NCBI RefSeq assembly: GCF_001020985.1
Contig: NZ_CP011542.1
Span: 1 to 64,000, forward strand
Direction of reading: 5' to 3'
Length of the DNA: 64,000 bases
From: Corynebacterium mustelae
GTDB taxonomy: Bacteria > Actinomycetota > Actinomycetes > Mycobacteriales > Mycobacteriaceae
Below the pieces are notes generated by a model. The model did not search any database. It saw only the letters and a program-made list of their open reading frames with translations, and had not been told where the DNA came from. Shown in pieces: positions 55,007-64,000 of this stretch (its first letter is position 1; every line of letters starts with the position of its first letter). A program made the position numbers and the translations under genes.

Positions 55007-58000
55007 ATGTGGATTACCGACGAAGTGGAATTACCCGATGCAGTTTTGGATGCACAGAATTCAGGAAAGCTTGTTTTCTTCGTCGGTGCAGGCGCTTCAA
55101 TGGATGCGCCATCAAGTCTTCCGTCCTTTAAATTTTTAGCTGAAAAACTGGCAGGACTCGCAGAAGTTGAATTCGATAAACAGGAACATATTGACACCTT
55201 CCTAGGTTCCTTGCCTGGGCAGTTTGATACCCACCGGCATACTGCAAAGTTAATTAAAATCGATGGCTCTGAGCCAAACAGCACCCACAAAGCAATCGTG
55301 TCGCTGGCTGGTGTGAAAGGATCTCTCCGAGTTGTTACGACTAATTTTGACACCCACCTATCAAAAGCGGCCGATGATTTAGGGATAGATATACCGGAAG
55401 TGTGGCACGCACCAGCGATGCCTTTAGGCGATGATTTTGAGGGAATTGTCCATATTCATGGTTCTGTCGATGCACAAGCCAAAAATCTTGTCTTGACAGA
55501 TTCGGATTTTGGACGTGCATATTTAACTAACGCATGGGCTACCAGGTTCTTGAACAGCATGTTTCATAATTTCACAGTGGTTTTTATCGGATATAGTCAC
55601 GATGATCTTATTATGAAGTATTTGGCTTTGGGGCTGCCTAAAGGTACGTCACGTTTTGCTTTTACTGGATACAGCGCGGCTGATGAAAGAAAGAAAAACA
55701 AATCGAAGTGGAAAAGATTAGGGATTACCTCAATTGATTATCCAATAACGGAGAGCAAACATCACGCACTAGTGGAGGCCCTAGAAAAATGGGCAAAAAG
55801 TGTCCGTATGGGGCGAACCGAACATCGTGAACGCATTAGTGATGTGTTTAAGGGCGGTACAGGGAATCTAACTCCAGTGGATCAAGACTATTTGAAAAAC
55901 CGTCTCAAACAGCAAGAAGGTGTTGAAGATTTTATTGAGGCCGCGTCATCACAAAATGAAGATTTGCATTTGCAATGGTTAACCTGGATGGAAGAGGATC
56001 CCGTTTTTCAAAATCTTTTTGAGGGGATTGAAGATCCTTCTGTTGGCCCTAAACTATGTGAATGGTTTTCTAATACCTATATCTCAAAAGAAAAATTAAA
56101 CAGGGCGGCCCTTAGGACCGTGGCGAAATTAGGTCAAAAATTTTCCCCGAGTTTGTATTCAGAGATAAATGATGGAGTCACAAAACTTTATGAGCAAAAC
56201 GCAGAAGATGCTCAAAGGTGGCAAGTCTTTCTAGCCTCATCCATTGAGGGAATTTCTGCTCCCACACCTATTCCTAGTCCATTGCTATGGAACACAGACG
56301 ATAAACTTCTTCGAAGTTGGGCTATGTTGCGGGATCCGATCCGGCCCATGATGAAACTAGATCTGCCGATAGTGGAGTCAGAGGATAGATCAGAATTAAC
56401 AATCCCCTATATGAAATTACGCTGGTGTCTAGGCACAGAGACATTGCGTAATTGTTTGGAATCCGTTGCTAAAAGTAGCGATCTAGATAGAAATCAGATC
56501 GGTTCCCTCCTTGAAAGCATTTTAGAAATAGCATATTTTCTGCAAGCCTCTTATAGTGGGACAGACTTTGACTATCTTGGCTACTTCCGATTTGCGATCG
56601 AGCCGCACCCTCAAGATTCTTTGAATGGAGAAATTGACGTTGTAGTTGATGCACTTAGAGATTTCGGAGAGAAAGCAGATTCTGAGATACCTACTTTAAT
56701 TAAGCGATGGTGGGGTTTCGGTCAACCGTTATTTCAGCGGATAGCAATTCATCTTCTTAACCATGCGGATGAAATGTCCCCCGATGAGAAACTTCAATGG
56801 TTATTAGATAGAAACTTGTTGTACCAAAGTGAAACGAAGCATGAAGTGTATGGTGTTCTAAAGTCTGTCGTGCCTAATGCGACGGAAAAGTTACGCACGC
56901 AGCTTCTTGATGCCGCTGTCGCGGGGATTGAGATTGATGAGAGTACTTCGATTGATAATCACGAAAAGATGAAGTACAACTTGCTCAATTGGCTCGTACG
57001 AAAATGTGATGAGAGCTGGGATCAGGCGAAAAAAGCTTTAGAAAAACTCCAGGGAGAAAATTCAGATTTTGAACCTGGGGAATGTTTGGATCTAAATCAT
57101 TATTGGATTATCGAAGGCTGGCAGAACGAAAATAATGCGCTTCCTGATACCGAATTATTTATAAGTCAACTCAAGAGAGATGTACCGGGCGCAATCAACA
57201 CCCTTTTTGATCTAAAGGCACAATTACTCCCTTCTCGTTTCTCGTTCGTAGCAGACAATTATGTGCAAAAAGCTGTCAAAGAAGATCCAGAATTAGGGAT
57301 AAAGATTTGGGATTTTCTAGACAAAGAATTACCGGAAGAAAGGAGTGCTGACGCTACCTATTTCAAGATGAAAATCATTCGTGCCTGGTCAAATGCTTCG
57401 TTATCGGAATCGTTTGACAACGTATTTTCTCGTATAAGATCAGTTCAAAAAGATGTCGATTTTATCGAAGCGATCAGTAGTTTCTTGCACGAACAGGTTG
57501 ATCATCTAGAGAATTCTAATGTAGAAAAGCTGCGTTGGCTTGCATTTGAAATTTGGGAAAATCATACGTCATCGGTTTCACATTATGATCCGGCAACGAT
57601 TTCTGAAACTGACCACGTTTTTTGGGCCAGTGAAATTGTTCGCTATTGGGAAAAAGAAGTCAGCCGTCGATGGCAACACAACCAGGAAAACTGGGAAGGG
57701 TTCGACGATGAGGAGAAAAGAGCGTTTAACGATTTTCTTGAAATTGATGGGCCGTTAAGAAAGTCGACGATTTCAGAATTGGCTAGTTCGTTGTATTTTT
57801 TATTTGCTGCGGATCCAGAATATGTCAAAAGTAATTTAATACCACTATTTTCAAATGGTGTCGATTCCCTTTATTGCTGGGAAAACTATCTTTATCATCC
57901 GAGGTGCTCAAATAAACTCTTAGAAGAAGGTTTTTTTGGGGCTGTTAAGCATCGTTGGGAATATCTTAAAGAAATATCTTCGGAGGAACTTCAAAGACAA

Positions 58001-58552
58001 TTCTTGCGCTTAACGGTGTTAATAGCGATGTATTCCGGAATTTCCGATGAGGAGCGTCGTGATTTGTTGGGTCAGGGAATTGTGCAATATGAAGGAGAAT
58101 TTGCTCCTAAAATAGCTGAAACAGTTTTGGAATTTTGCAGGGAAAAACCCGAAAATATTTCTGAGATGTGGGAGTCGTGGTTGAGGGAATGGGTTGGATC
58201 ACGGATTGATGGTATCCCGCGTGAAGCTTCTCCAGAAGAATTAGCTCGTTGGATGGACATTGTGCCATTCCTTGGAAAATATGCACAAGAAGGAATCGAT
58301 TTAATTGAAACGAACGAAATTGGTTTTGAAGATGGAATGCTAATTGATAACGACTTGAAGAACCTTCAAGATGAGCTACTTTTCGATTATCTTAGAATTA
58401 GAATCGATAAATCATTCTTTCTTAATTCAAGGATTAAATATATTGTTGGTATGAAGATTGAGGAATTAAAAAAGATAGATCAAGACAAAGCTCACGAGTT
58501 AGAAAAGTTGGTTGGGGAAAAACCTATTCAAAAGTCGCCTGGCTGGCCTTAA
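55007..58552 (+). CDS. Large SIR2-domain protein, probable anti-phage NADase
   Basis: An 1181-residue protein with an N-terminal SIR2-like domain (about 15-270). It contains VFFVGAGASMDAPSSLPSF (nucleotide-binding), VVTTNFDTHL, the catalytic-type His in GIVHIHGSVD, and VFIGYSHDD. The remaining 900 residues are helical repeat-like sequence and may match DUF4020, often seen with SIR2. Large SIR2 proteins such as DSR1/DSR2 defend against phages by destroying NAD+; that role is inferred here. The gene is markedly AT-rich and stands alone beside a tRNA, both signs of transfer. The frame opens at 54974; ATG 55007 gives the more natural start MWITDEVELPD. Confidence 0.82.
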   Translation: MWITDEVELPDAVLDAQNSGKLVFFVGAGASMDAPSSLPSFKFLAEKLAGLAEVEFDKQEHIDTFLGSLPGQFDTHRHTAKLIKIDGSEPNSTHKAIVSLAGVKGSLRVVTTNFDTHLSKAADDLGIDIPEVWHAPAMPLGDDFEGIVHIHGSVDAQAKNLVLTDSDFGRAYLTNAWATRFLNSMFHNFTVVFIGYSHDDLIMKYLALGLPKGTSRFAFTGYSAADERKKNKSKWKRLGITSIDYPITESKHHALVEALEKWAKSVRMGRTEHRERISDVFKGGTGNLTPVDQDYLKNRLKQQEGVEDFIEAASSQNEDLHLQWLTWMEEDPVFQNLFEGIEDPSVGPKLCEWFSNTYISKEKLNRAALRTVAKLGQKFSPSLYSEINDGVTKLYEQNAEDAQRWQVFLASSIEGISAPTPIPSPLLWNTDDKLLRSWAMLRDPIRPMMKLDLPIVESEDRSELTIPYMKLRWCLGTETLRNCLESVAKSSDLDRNQIGSLLESILEIAYFLQASYSGTDFDYLGYFRFAIEPHPQDSLNGEIDVVVDALRDFGEKADSEIPTLIKRWWGFGQPLFQRIAIHLLNHADEMSPDEKLQWLLDRNLLYQSETKHEVYGVLKSVVPNATEKLRTQLLDAAVAGIEIDESTSIDNHEKMKYNLLNWLVRKCDESWDQAKKALEKLQGENSDFEPGECLDLNHYWIIEGWQNENNALPDTELFISQLKRDVPGAINTLFDLKAQLLPSRFSFVADNYVQKAVKEDPELGIKIWDFLDKELPEERSADATYFKMKIIRAWSNASLSESFDNVFSRIRSVQKDVDFIEAISSFLHEQVDHLENSNVEKLRWLAFEIWENHTSSVSHYDPATISETDHVFWASEIVRYWEKEVSRRWQHNQENWEGFDDEEKRAFNDFLEIDGPLRKSTISELASSLYFLFAADPEYVKSNLIPLFSNGVDSLYCWENYLYHPRCSNKLLEEGFFGAVKHRWEYLKEISSEELQRQFLRLTVLIAMYSGISDEERRDLLGQGIVQYEGEFAPKIAETVLEFCREKPENISEMWESWLREWVGSRIDGIPREASPEELARWMDIVPFLGKYAQEGIDLIETNEIGFEDGMLIDNDLKNLQDELLFDYLRIRIDKSFFLNSRIKYIVGMKIEELKKIDQDKAHELEKLVGEKPIQKSPGWP

Positions 58553-58636
58553 TTGATTTTGTGAGGGAAATGGAAAGCTTTCTGACGCTGTCAAAATCTA
58601 CTTCGCATGTCTGGTGGAAGTGTCTTTTGTGGTTTC

Positions 58637-59827
58637 TCAAAATCCATCCCCACGCCGAGCAACGCTCACCCACACCCCTGCGGCGCAGCCGAGAATCAGG
58701 CTTAAGCAAATGATGGTTGGTTGCAGTCCGAATGTTTGTATGCCCCAGCCTGCGGCTAGCGCAAAGATCACTTTGGCTGATCCGGCGACGGAGTTGCGGA
58801 TTAATGCGAATTGTCCGATTTGATTATCTTTGGGTGCTTGGTTGGTAAGAACCTGCATGCACACGATGTGGCTGGTGAGTATGAGGGACAGGATGAATAC
58901 AAGTGGGGTGGCACTGTAAATCGAATCGGTGAAGGTTAGTGCTAGGAAAAGGGTGCTGCTGAGTGCCAGCGCGGTGTTTAATGCGAACCGGCTAGTTTTT
59001 GTGGTGGTTGATAGGAGTATCCCGCCGATAATCCCACCGATCATTGATGAGACGGACAGTGCTGAATATGCGGTGGCTGTGCCGGGTGCCACGGCGACTG
59101 CAAGTGGCACGAGAAGCGTCGATAAGGCGACCATTGCGCCGCTGCTGGGGATGGAGAACAGCAGGATCGTACGTAGGGGCCGTGAGCGAAAAACTGACGT
59201 TGGTGGGGTAGTTGCACTGATTGTTCTTGGTGTTGTTTCGGCTGGGCCAACTGATTGTGGTGGGTGGTTTCCAATTAGTGTGGCAATGCCGAAGCTTAGT
59301 CCGTATAGGGTCGCGGCCAGCGCGAATGCAAAGGTTGCGGAGATCAGGTCTAGTGCCACGCCAGCTAGCCCAGCGCCGATTGCGCCGCCGATCATTGCGG
59401 CGGTGGTTGCGCGGCTCATAATGAGAGCACCTTGTTCGGGTGGAAATTGTTGGCGAATTGTGCGACCAATATATGCTTTATTAAACATTTTGACCAGGCT
59501 TAATACCGCGAAAAATACGAAGAATATTGTCAGTAAAACCTTGGGATTTGTCAGTAGATAATTCGCCACGGCGAGAATTATGGCGGCGGTGAAAATTGCA
59601 AGTGTCGTAAGCGATAGCAATTTGGGTGCATTGCCGGAGTCGGCGCGGTTGCGCAATATAATGCCGCCGATGACGCCGGGGAGATAGACCATTGCGTTTA
59701 GTGCGCCAACGATGAATGCTGATTGGGTTAAATCGTAGGCCACCCAGGATACGGCGATTGCTTGCAGGAATTCGGCAAGCGCCGAGAGAAGAAAGAACCC
59801 AGGTATGAGGTGTGGTGATCGTCCCAA
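58637..59827 (-). CDS. Major facilitator superfamily transporter
   Basis: A 396-residue protein with about twelve hydrophobic helices, of the enterobactin-exporter (EntS)/MFS_3-like type. The early segment ALAEFLQAIAVSWVAYDLTQSAFIVGAL fits the family. The start is a TTG at 59827 with AGAAAGGGC upstream; no in-frame ATG nearby fits better. The substrate cannot be told from the sequence. It lies convergent to the SIR2 gene. Confidence 0.83.
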   Translation of the reverse strand: MGRSPHLIPGFFLLSALAEFLQAIAVSWVAYDLTQSAFIVGALNAMVYLPGVIGGIILRNRADSGNAPKLLSLTTLAIFTAAIILAVANYLLTNPKVLLTIFFVFFAVLSLVKMFNKAYIGRTIRQQFPPEQGALIMSRATTAAMIGGAIGAGLAGVALDLISATFAFALAATLYGLSFGIATLIGNHPPQSVGPAETTPRTISATTPPTSVFRSRPLRTILLFSIPSSGAMVALSTLLVPLAVAVAPGTATAYSALSVSSMIGGIIGGILLSTTTKTSRFALNTALALSSTLFLALTFTDSIYSATPLVFILSLILTSHIVCMQVLTNQAPKDNQIGQFALIRNSVAGSAKVIFALAAGWGIQTFGLQPTIICLSLILGCAAGVWVSVARRGDGF

Positions 59828-59973
59828 TCGTATTGCCCTTTCTTGAGTGTGCTACCCACCAACCTACCGCAGCTTTGTTTGTGCACTTTTTGCTTGTCGA
59901 CGCCCCACAAGCGCGGTAAAAACAATACACTTGAGGTAGTTTTTGTTTTCGATTGTGATCGAGGTTGTGCGTT

Positions 59974-60615
59974 ATGCGAAAAGTAGTTTCTCTTATTGCC
60001 GCAGCGGTGGTGTCCATTGGGGTGCTAGCGCCAGTGGCACAGGCAGATGATATTTTCAATGGTGGTCGTTCCAGCGGTGGTTCCTCGCAATTGATCCCAC
60101 CTGGTATCACGGGTTCCGAACTGCCGGAGATTGATGGTTCGGTAGATCTGAAAAAGTATGTGGGCAAGTGGTATCAGGTTGCAGCGGTTCCGCAGCCATA
60201 TACGCTTCAGTGCGCGAACAATACTACTGCCGAGTACGGACTAGTCAACGATACGACCATTTCGGTGCGTAATTCGTGTGGTACTCCGCTAGGTCAGCAG
60301 TCATATATTGATGGTTCGGCAACTGTACGCTCGAAGGCGTCGCTTCGGGTGAATTTCCCAGGCGTGCCATTCCAGAAGGAAGATGGCCCAACGAACTATC
60401 GGGTGACGTATCTAGCCGATGACTACTCGTTGGCGATTGTTGGCTCACCGAATCGCTCGGCTGGTTTCGTGTTGTCCCGCACGCCGCAGTTGTCTCAAGA
60501 GCAGTGGAAGATGGTGCGTTCCACCGTTGAATCGCGTGGTTGGTGGTCCTGTGCATTCTGGACTGTTCCAATGGCTGGCGGTCGTGGTGACGCCGTACCG
60601 GTGTGCAGCTTGTAA
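59974..60615 (+). CDS. Secreted lipocalin-family protein
   Basis: A 213-residue protein with a signal peptide (cleavage near AQA, residue 25), a Ser/Gly-rich linker and a lipocalin domain of the Blc/apolipoprotein D type: the hallmark VGKWYQVAAVP near 65 and VTYLADDYSLAIVGSPNRSAGFVLSRTP later. It probably binds a hydrophobic ligand on the cell surface or outside. Several Cys residues (4 in the mature part) could form disulphides. The ATG at 59974 begins a proper signal peptide. A terminator follows. Confidence 0.88.
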   Translation: MRKVVSLIAAAVVSIGVLAPVAQADDIFNGGRSSGGSSQLIPPGITGSELPEIDGSVDLKKYVGKWYQVAAVPQPYTLQCANNTTAEYGLVNDTTISVRNSCGTPLGQQSYIDGSATVRSKASLRVNFPGVPFQKEDGPTNYRVTYLADDYSLAIVGSPNRSAGFVLSRTPQLSQEQWKMVRSTVESRGWWSCAFWTVPMAGGRGDAVPVCSL

Positions 60616-60629
60616 ATAAAAAACACGTT

Positions 60630-60675
60630 AGCGGTGCTTATAGATTGCGATTGTGCTTTCTGTAGCACCGTTGTT
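60630..60675 (+). terminator. Terminator after the lipocalin gene
   Basis: A 7-bp stem (60630-60636 with 60662-60668) followed by TTGTTTTT. Confidence 0.65.
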
Positions 60676-60746
60676 TTTATGTGCCAGAGTTTGTGGAATA
60701 ACGCAGCCATAGAATTTTAATTAGGCGCCTAGTAATATGGTGGCTA

Positions 60747-61244
60747 ATGAATGAGTTTTTTGATGCAAAACAAGAATTAATGCTGGCCCAGCTCGGAGAC
60801 ACTGAATCCGTGCGGTTGGTCATGGCAGTTTTAGCGACTGCGCGGAAGATTGACGCTATGTGCGCGCACGTTCTTGGCGACTACGGGCTTAGTGAAGGGC
60901 GAATGGCGGTTCTACTGGCATGTCATTCAGAAGCGGAAGTAACGCCTCGACAATTGGCGCAGCGTATTGGTGTTACAACAGCAACAGTCACTGGGCTGTT
61001 AGATCGGTTGCAGCGAGACGGGCTGATTATTAGGAAGCCACATTCTGCTGATAGGCGTGCGGTGATCGTCCGAAACACTGAAGCGGGAACCCAGTTGGTG
61101 AAAAAACTTCTGCCACGTTATTCCACCTGGTTAACGGGAGTGGCAGCCGGAATATCTGATGAGGATATTGACATAACGGTGCGGGTGCTTGGTGCTATAC
61201 ACGCGAATCTTCAGGTAGGGGTGAGACCCGATGGCTCGGCTTAG
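60747..61244 (+). CDS. MarR-family transcriptional regulator
   Basis: A 165-residue MarR-type winged-helix repressor. The DNA-binding part reads LSEGRMAVLLACHSEAEVTPRQLAQRIGVTTATVTGLLDRLQRDGLI, and the wing RKPHSADRRAVIVR is typical. The stop overlaps the next gene's ATG by 14 bp, so it likely controls its own operon with the AlkD-like protein. The inducer is not identifiable. Confidence 0.92.
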   Translation: MNEFFDAKQELMLAQLGDTESVRLVMAVLATARKIDAMCAHVLGDYGLSEGRMAVLLACHSEAEVTPRQLAQRIGVTTATVTGLLDRLQRDGLIIRKPHSADRRAVIVRNTEAGTQLVKKLLPRYSTWLTGVAAGISDEDIDITVRVLGAIHANLQVGVRPDGSA

Positions 61245-61974
61245 TGCGGATAATCATCTAAAAAGTCTCAATGAAGGTACGGCGCAATCGCGGACCCTTT
61301 CGGATGCTGTAGCGATTGATCAGGCCGAATTGCTTGCACATGTTCTGCCCGAAATGGCGCAGAAACGGGTGGCGGAGATAGCTGCCGTGAATAGCGCTGG
61401 GATTCTGAAACGGATGCGGGCGATCGGACAGTTGCTTGTCGAGCACTCTAGTGGGGAAACACTAAAGTTTCTCGCAGCTCATACTTCAGATACGGTGCGA
61501 GGGTGGGCATGTTTCATGCTGGCAGAACAGTCGCAGAGCGATAACCAAAAGCTATTGGAAAAGATTAAACCGTTCGCTGATGATCCGCACTTTGCGGTAC
61601 GAGAATGGGCATGGCTTGCCGTTCGACCAAACTTGGTGGCCGATCTCGATAGAAGCATTGCGCTTCTGACCACCTGGACGGGGGACGAATCTAAGAATGT
61701 GCGGCGGTTTGCCAGTGAGGCGCTTCGGCCACGTGGCGTATGGTCAGCTCATATCCTGGAACTGAAGACTCACCCAGAACGTGGCGAACCACTGTTGTAT
61801 CCCTTGCGCGCGGATTCGTCGCGTTATGTGCAGGATTCAGTAGCCAATTGGATTAATGATGCTGCGAAATCGAATCCGCAGTGGGCGTTGGATTTGTGTG
61901 ATGCCTGGCGAGCTGAATCAAAAACGGCAGCAACGGAACGCATTATTTCCCGTGGTTTACGTTCCATTACCTGA
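61231..61974 (+). CDS. AlkD-like HEAT-repeat protein
   Basis: A 247-residue all-helical protein that resembles the AlkD / DNA-alkylation-repair family. AlkD uses HEAT-like repeats to remove alkylated bases from DNA. The segments DDPHFAVREWAWLAVRPNL, NVRRFASEALRPRGVW and RYVQDSVANWINDAAK match the repeats of this family as I know it. I cannot confirm the catalytic Asp/Trp set by eye. It overlaps the MarR gene by 14 bp. Confidence 0.72.
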   Translation: MARLSADNHLKSLNEGTAQSRTLSDAVAIDQAELLAHVLPEMAQKRVAEIAAVNSAGILKRMRAIGQLLVEHSSGETLKFLAAHTSDTVRGWACFMLAEQSQSDNQKLLEKIKPFADDPHFAVREWAWLAVRPNLVADLDRSIALLTTWTGDESKNVRRFASEALRPRGVWSAHILELKTHPERGEPLLYPLRADSSRYVQDSVANWINDAAKSNPQWALDLCDAWRAESKTAATERIISRGLRSIT

Positions 61975-62072
61975 CAATCGTGAAAATATAACTGTGTGGG
62001 ACTGCCTGTCTACGTGTTGGAGAAATAGAAGGGCTTGTAGCTCCTGGACGTTTCCCTAACCCCGCCGATACA

Positions 62073-62405
62073 GTGGTGGTTGTGTGTGCAAAGACTATTC
62101 AGGGCATTGGGGTAGATGCCTGTGGCAGGTGCGTGCATTATCACAGCGATGTGGACGTGGTTGGCAATAAATGCGCTGAGTGTGGCATGTTTTGGGCGTG
62201 CTACACCTGCCATGAATTAATGGCGGATCACCCGTTTGGCCGGATGCCGCTTGATCAGCCAGCAGTGCTGTGCGGGGTATGCGGCCTGGTCATGGATTAC
62301 GTGCAATACAGTGCGGTGGCGCAGTGCCCACGCTGTCAGCACGCCTTTAATCCTGGGTGTTCGATGCATCGTCACTTATATTTCATGGTTGAGCAGAATT
62401 ATTAG
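62073..62405 (+). CDS. CHY zinc-finger protein
   Basis: A 110-residue protein with the CHY zinc-finger pattern: CGRCVHYHS, CAECGMFWACYTCHE, CGVCG, CPRCQHAFNPGCSMHRHLYF, with enough Cys and His to bind two or three zinc ions. The start is uncertain; GTG at 62073 and the following GTG codons are possible. Its stop overlaps the convergent response-regulator gene by 4 bp. The function of bacterial CHY proteins is unclear to me. Confidence 0.88.
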   Translation: MVVVCAKTIQGIGVDACGRCVHYHSDVDVVGNKCAECGMFWACYTCHELMADHPFGRMPLDQPAVLCGVCGLVMDYVQYSAVAQCPRCQHAFNPGCSMHRHLYFMVEQNY

Positions 62406-63037
62406 GGCAATTGTCCGAAGGAACGTGCCAGTCTCAAGGCTAAAATGGTGCGGTCCCGCGCTGAGAGTTTCCGTAGCAGTGCCGATACGTGGTTTTTCAC
62501 CGTTCCCTCCGCTAAGCAGAGAGACGCTGCGATTTCGGCGTTGTTTTTGCCCTCGGCGACCAGGCGAGCCACGGCGCGTTCAGCGCGGGTAAGCGTGGTA
62601 ATCTGCCGGGTTTTCTCCGGTGGGGTTGCCGGGGTGTGGGCGAAGCGGGCGATGCGGGGGTCGAGCACCATGCCGCCGGATACGGCGGCATCGAGTGCGG
62701 CGGCGAGTTGTTCGGGGGAGACGTCCTTGAGCAGGTAACCGCTTGCCCCGGCGTCGATAAGCGATCGCACCAGCGATGCGTCGTCAAACGTTGTCAGTAC
62801 CAGCACCGGCAGCCCGGGGTGCGTTGTGGCGCATTGCTTTACGACGGCTAACCCGTCGACGTTCGGCATGACAGCATCGGTAACAACCACGTCGGGCGAG
62901 TGGGTATCCACCAGGTCGGAGACGATGCTGCCGTCGGTGGTGGTGGCCACGACGTCATAACCGGGCATGGTTTCAAAAATCAGGGACAGTCCCCGAAGCA
63001 GCATCGGGTGGTCGTCGATAAGTATGAGACGGGTCAT
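62402..63037 (-). CDS. NarL/LuxR-type response regulator
   Basis: A 211-residue two-component regulator: receiver domain (1-120) with acidic Asp8-Asp9, phospho-acceptor Asp54 in VVTDAVMP and Lys in LLKDVSPEQ, and a LuxR-type helix-turn-helix (about 145-205, TRAERAVARLVAEGKNNAEIA). Its ATG overlaps the kinase stop by 4 bp, so the two are a matched pair. Confidence 0.95.
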   Translation of the reverse strand: MTRLILIDDHPMLLRGLSLIFETMPGYDVVATTTDGSIVSDLVDTHSPDVVVTDAVMPNVDGLAVVKQCATTHPGLPVLVLTTFDDASLVRSLIDAGASGYLLKDVSPEQLAAALDAAVSGGMVLDPRIARFAHTPATPPEKTRQITTLTRAERAVARLVAEGKNNAEIAASLCLAEGTVKNHVSALLRKLSARDRTILALRLARSFGQLP

Positions 63038-64000
63038 GGTGTCTCCTTGGGTACCCGAAGTGATAAAACGAAGCCATTATCACCGGTCACGTCGACAGTG
63101 CCGCTAAGCTCTAGGGCACGTTCGGTCAGTGAACGGATGCCGAAACCGGGGACAATATCGGCGCAGCCTATCCCATCGTCGCTGATGGAAAAGTCAACCA
63201 TCGTGCCATCACAGCGCAGATCAATATGGACATGGTGGGCGTGGGCGTGCCGGGAAATATTCGTCAGTGCTTCTTGGGTGGCCGCCAGAAGCAACGCCTC
63301 CACCTCGGGGGTAAGCGTGTCGACGGAATCAGAAACGGTGACAGTGACATCCAAACCAGTGTTAGAAAACGCCGTTCCCAAGGTAGTTAACGCCTCGACA
63401 AAGCTTTCCGATTCCAATTGCACCGGGTGAAGGGCGCGCACAACCACCCGCATATCATCAAGCGCCTCGGTCACAGTAGTCCGGGCGAACTGTAATTCCT
63501 CCCTCGCGCGTTTCGGGTCAGACGCCATCATGCGATCAGCGAAGTCCAAACTCAAATTAACCGTGGTTAGCCGGTGCCCCAACCCGTCGTGCAACGCGGC
63601 AGCGATGCGGCCCCGCTCCCGCGACAACGTCAAATCCCTGGAAGTCCGCAGCAATTCCCGCAATTGGGCATTGCTTTCTTGCAGCTTAGCCAAGGTGTGT
63701 TTGCGATCAACATAATAGAAGGCGGATTTTTTAGCCAGCATGGCCAATTGCAATCCCACCCCTAAGATGATTGCGCAGTTTAAGACTTCTGCCCCAAAAC
63801 GTGGACCCGGTGTTCCCGCATAGAGATGAATAAGGAAAACTGCGATGAGGAAAAGACCGGAATAGATCACTCCGGCCCGAAACGACACACTGACCACTAT
63901 GACGAAAACCGACAAGCACACCACAATCAGCGTGTAGATAAACGCACCCATGATCGAGACGAGAATGCTTAAACCAACGAAAACACAAGCTGGTAACCGC
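63034..64000 (-). CDS. Sensor histidine kinase (HisKA_3), 5' end outside window
   Basis: A membrane-bound kinase with several hydrophobic helices at the N-terminal end, then a HisKA_3 dimerisation domain with the phospho-acceptor His in RGRIAAALHDGLGHR, and a HATPase domain (TQEALTNISRHAHAHHV as N-box, DDGIGCADIVPGFGIRSLTERA). An ATG lies at 63951, but the frame stays open upstream to the window end and the added residues (LPACVFVGLSILVSIM) form part of a membrane helix. The gene is probably truncated here. It overlaps the response regulator by 4 bp. Confidence 0.92.
   Translation of the reverse strand, partial: RLPACVFVGLSILVSIMGAFIYTLIVVCLSVFVIVVSVSFRAGVIYSGLFLIAVFLIHLYAGTPGPRFGAEVLNCAIILGVGLQLAMLAKKSAFYYVDRKHTLAKLQESNAQLRELLRTSRDLTLSRERGRIAAALHDGLGHRLTTVNLSLDFADRMMASDPKRAREELQFARTTVTEALDDMRVVVRALHPVQLESESFVEALTTLGTAFSNTGLDVTVTVSDSVDTLTPEVEALLLAATQEALTNISRHAHAHHVHIDLRCDGTMVDFSISDDGIGCADIVPGFGIRSLTERALELSGTVDVTGDNGFVLSLRVPKETP

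Overview
This window looks like the origin end of a Corynebacterium chromosome (order Mycobacteriales); I cannot name the species. Base 1 is the GTG start codon of dnaA. The order dnaA-oriC-dnaN-recF-DUF721-gyrB ... gyrA-DUF3566-tRNA-Ile-tRNA-Ala ... ppiA ... crgA-pknB-pknA-pbpA-rodA-pstP-fhaB-fhaA-tRNA-Leu is the classical mycobacterial/corynebacterial backbone. Accessory blocks are spliced between its conserved parts.

Layout. 1-7.6 kb: replication initiation and gyrB, with an oriC carrying at least seven DnaA boxes. 7.6-13.7 kb: an ABC exporter operon ending in a MerR regulator, a DUF6918 gene, a secreted coiled-coil protein, and a small toxin-antitoxin-like pair with its own palindromic operator, divergent from gyrA. 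13.7-17 kb: gyrA, DUF3566, tRNA-Ile and tRNA-Ala. 17-21.2 kb: a heterodimeric ABC exporter flanked by two identical 223-bp copies of the tRNA-Ile/tRNA-Ala cassette. 21.5-24 kb: pdxR and pdxS, divergent, with no adjacent pdxT. 24-31.5 kb: two hypothetical genes, a CUT2-type sugar ABC transporter, a 22-bp tandem repeat (8 copies) and an AAA/DUF4143 ATPase. 31.5-32.1 kb: ppiA.

32.2-41.8 kb holds a complete type I-E CRISPR-Cas locus split into two divergent operons: cas8e-cse2-cas7e-cas5e leftward, and cas6e-cas3-cas1-cas2 followed by a 13-repeat array rightward. The 212-bp gap between them has face-to-face overlapping promoters. It also has a highly structured leader containing a CRISPR-repeat-like hairpin. 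A stretch of that leader repeats part of the cas8e promoter with 13 of 15 bases identical. This resembles the self-regulatory crRNA-like elements known in other CRISPR systems and is my main candidate for an undescribed system.

42-54.7 kb: a rhomboid protease, a second dense DnaA-box cluster about 41 kb from oriC, a membrane protein and a secreted protein, then the division/cell-wall signalling operon (crgA apart) and tRNA-Leu(CAG). 55-58.6 kb: a single AT-rich 1181-residue SIR2-domain protein, a probable anti-phage gene. 58.6-64 kb: an MFS transporter, a secreted lipocalin, MarR plus an AlkD-like protein, a CHY zinc-finger protein, and a two-component system whose kinase runs off the window end.
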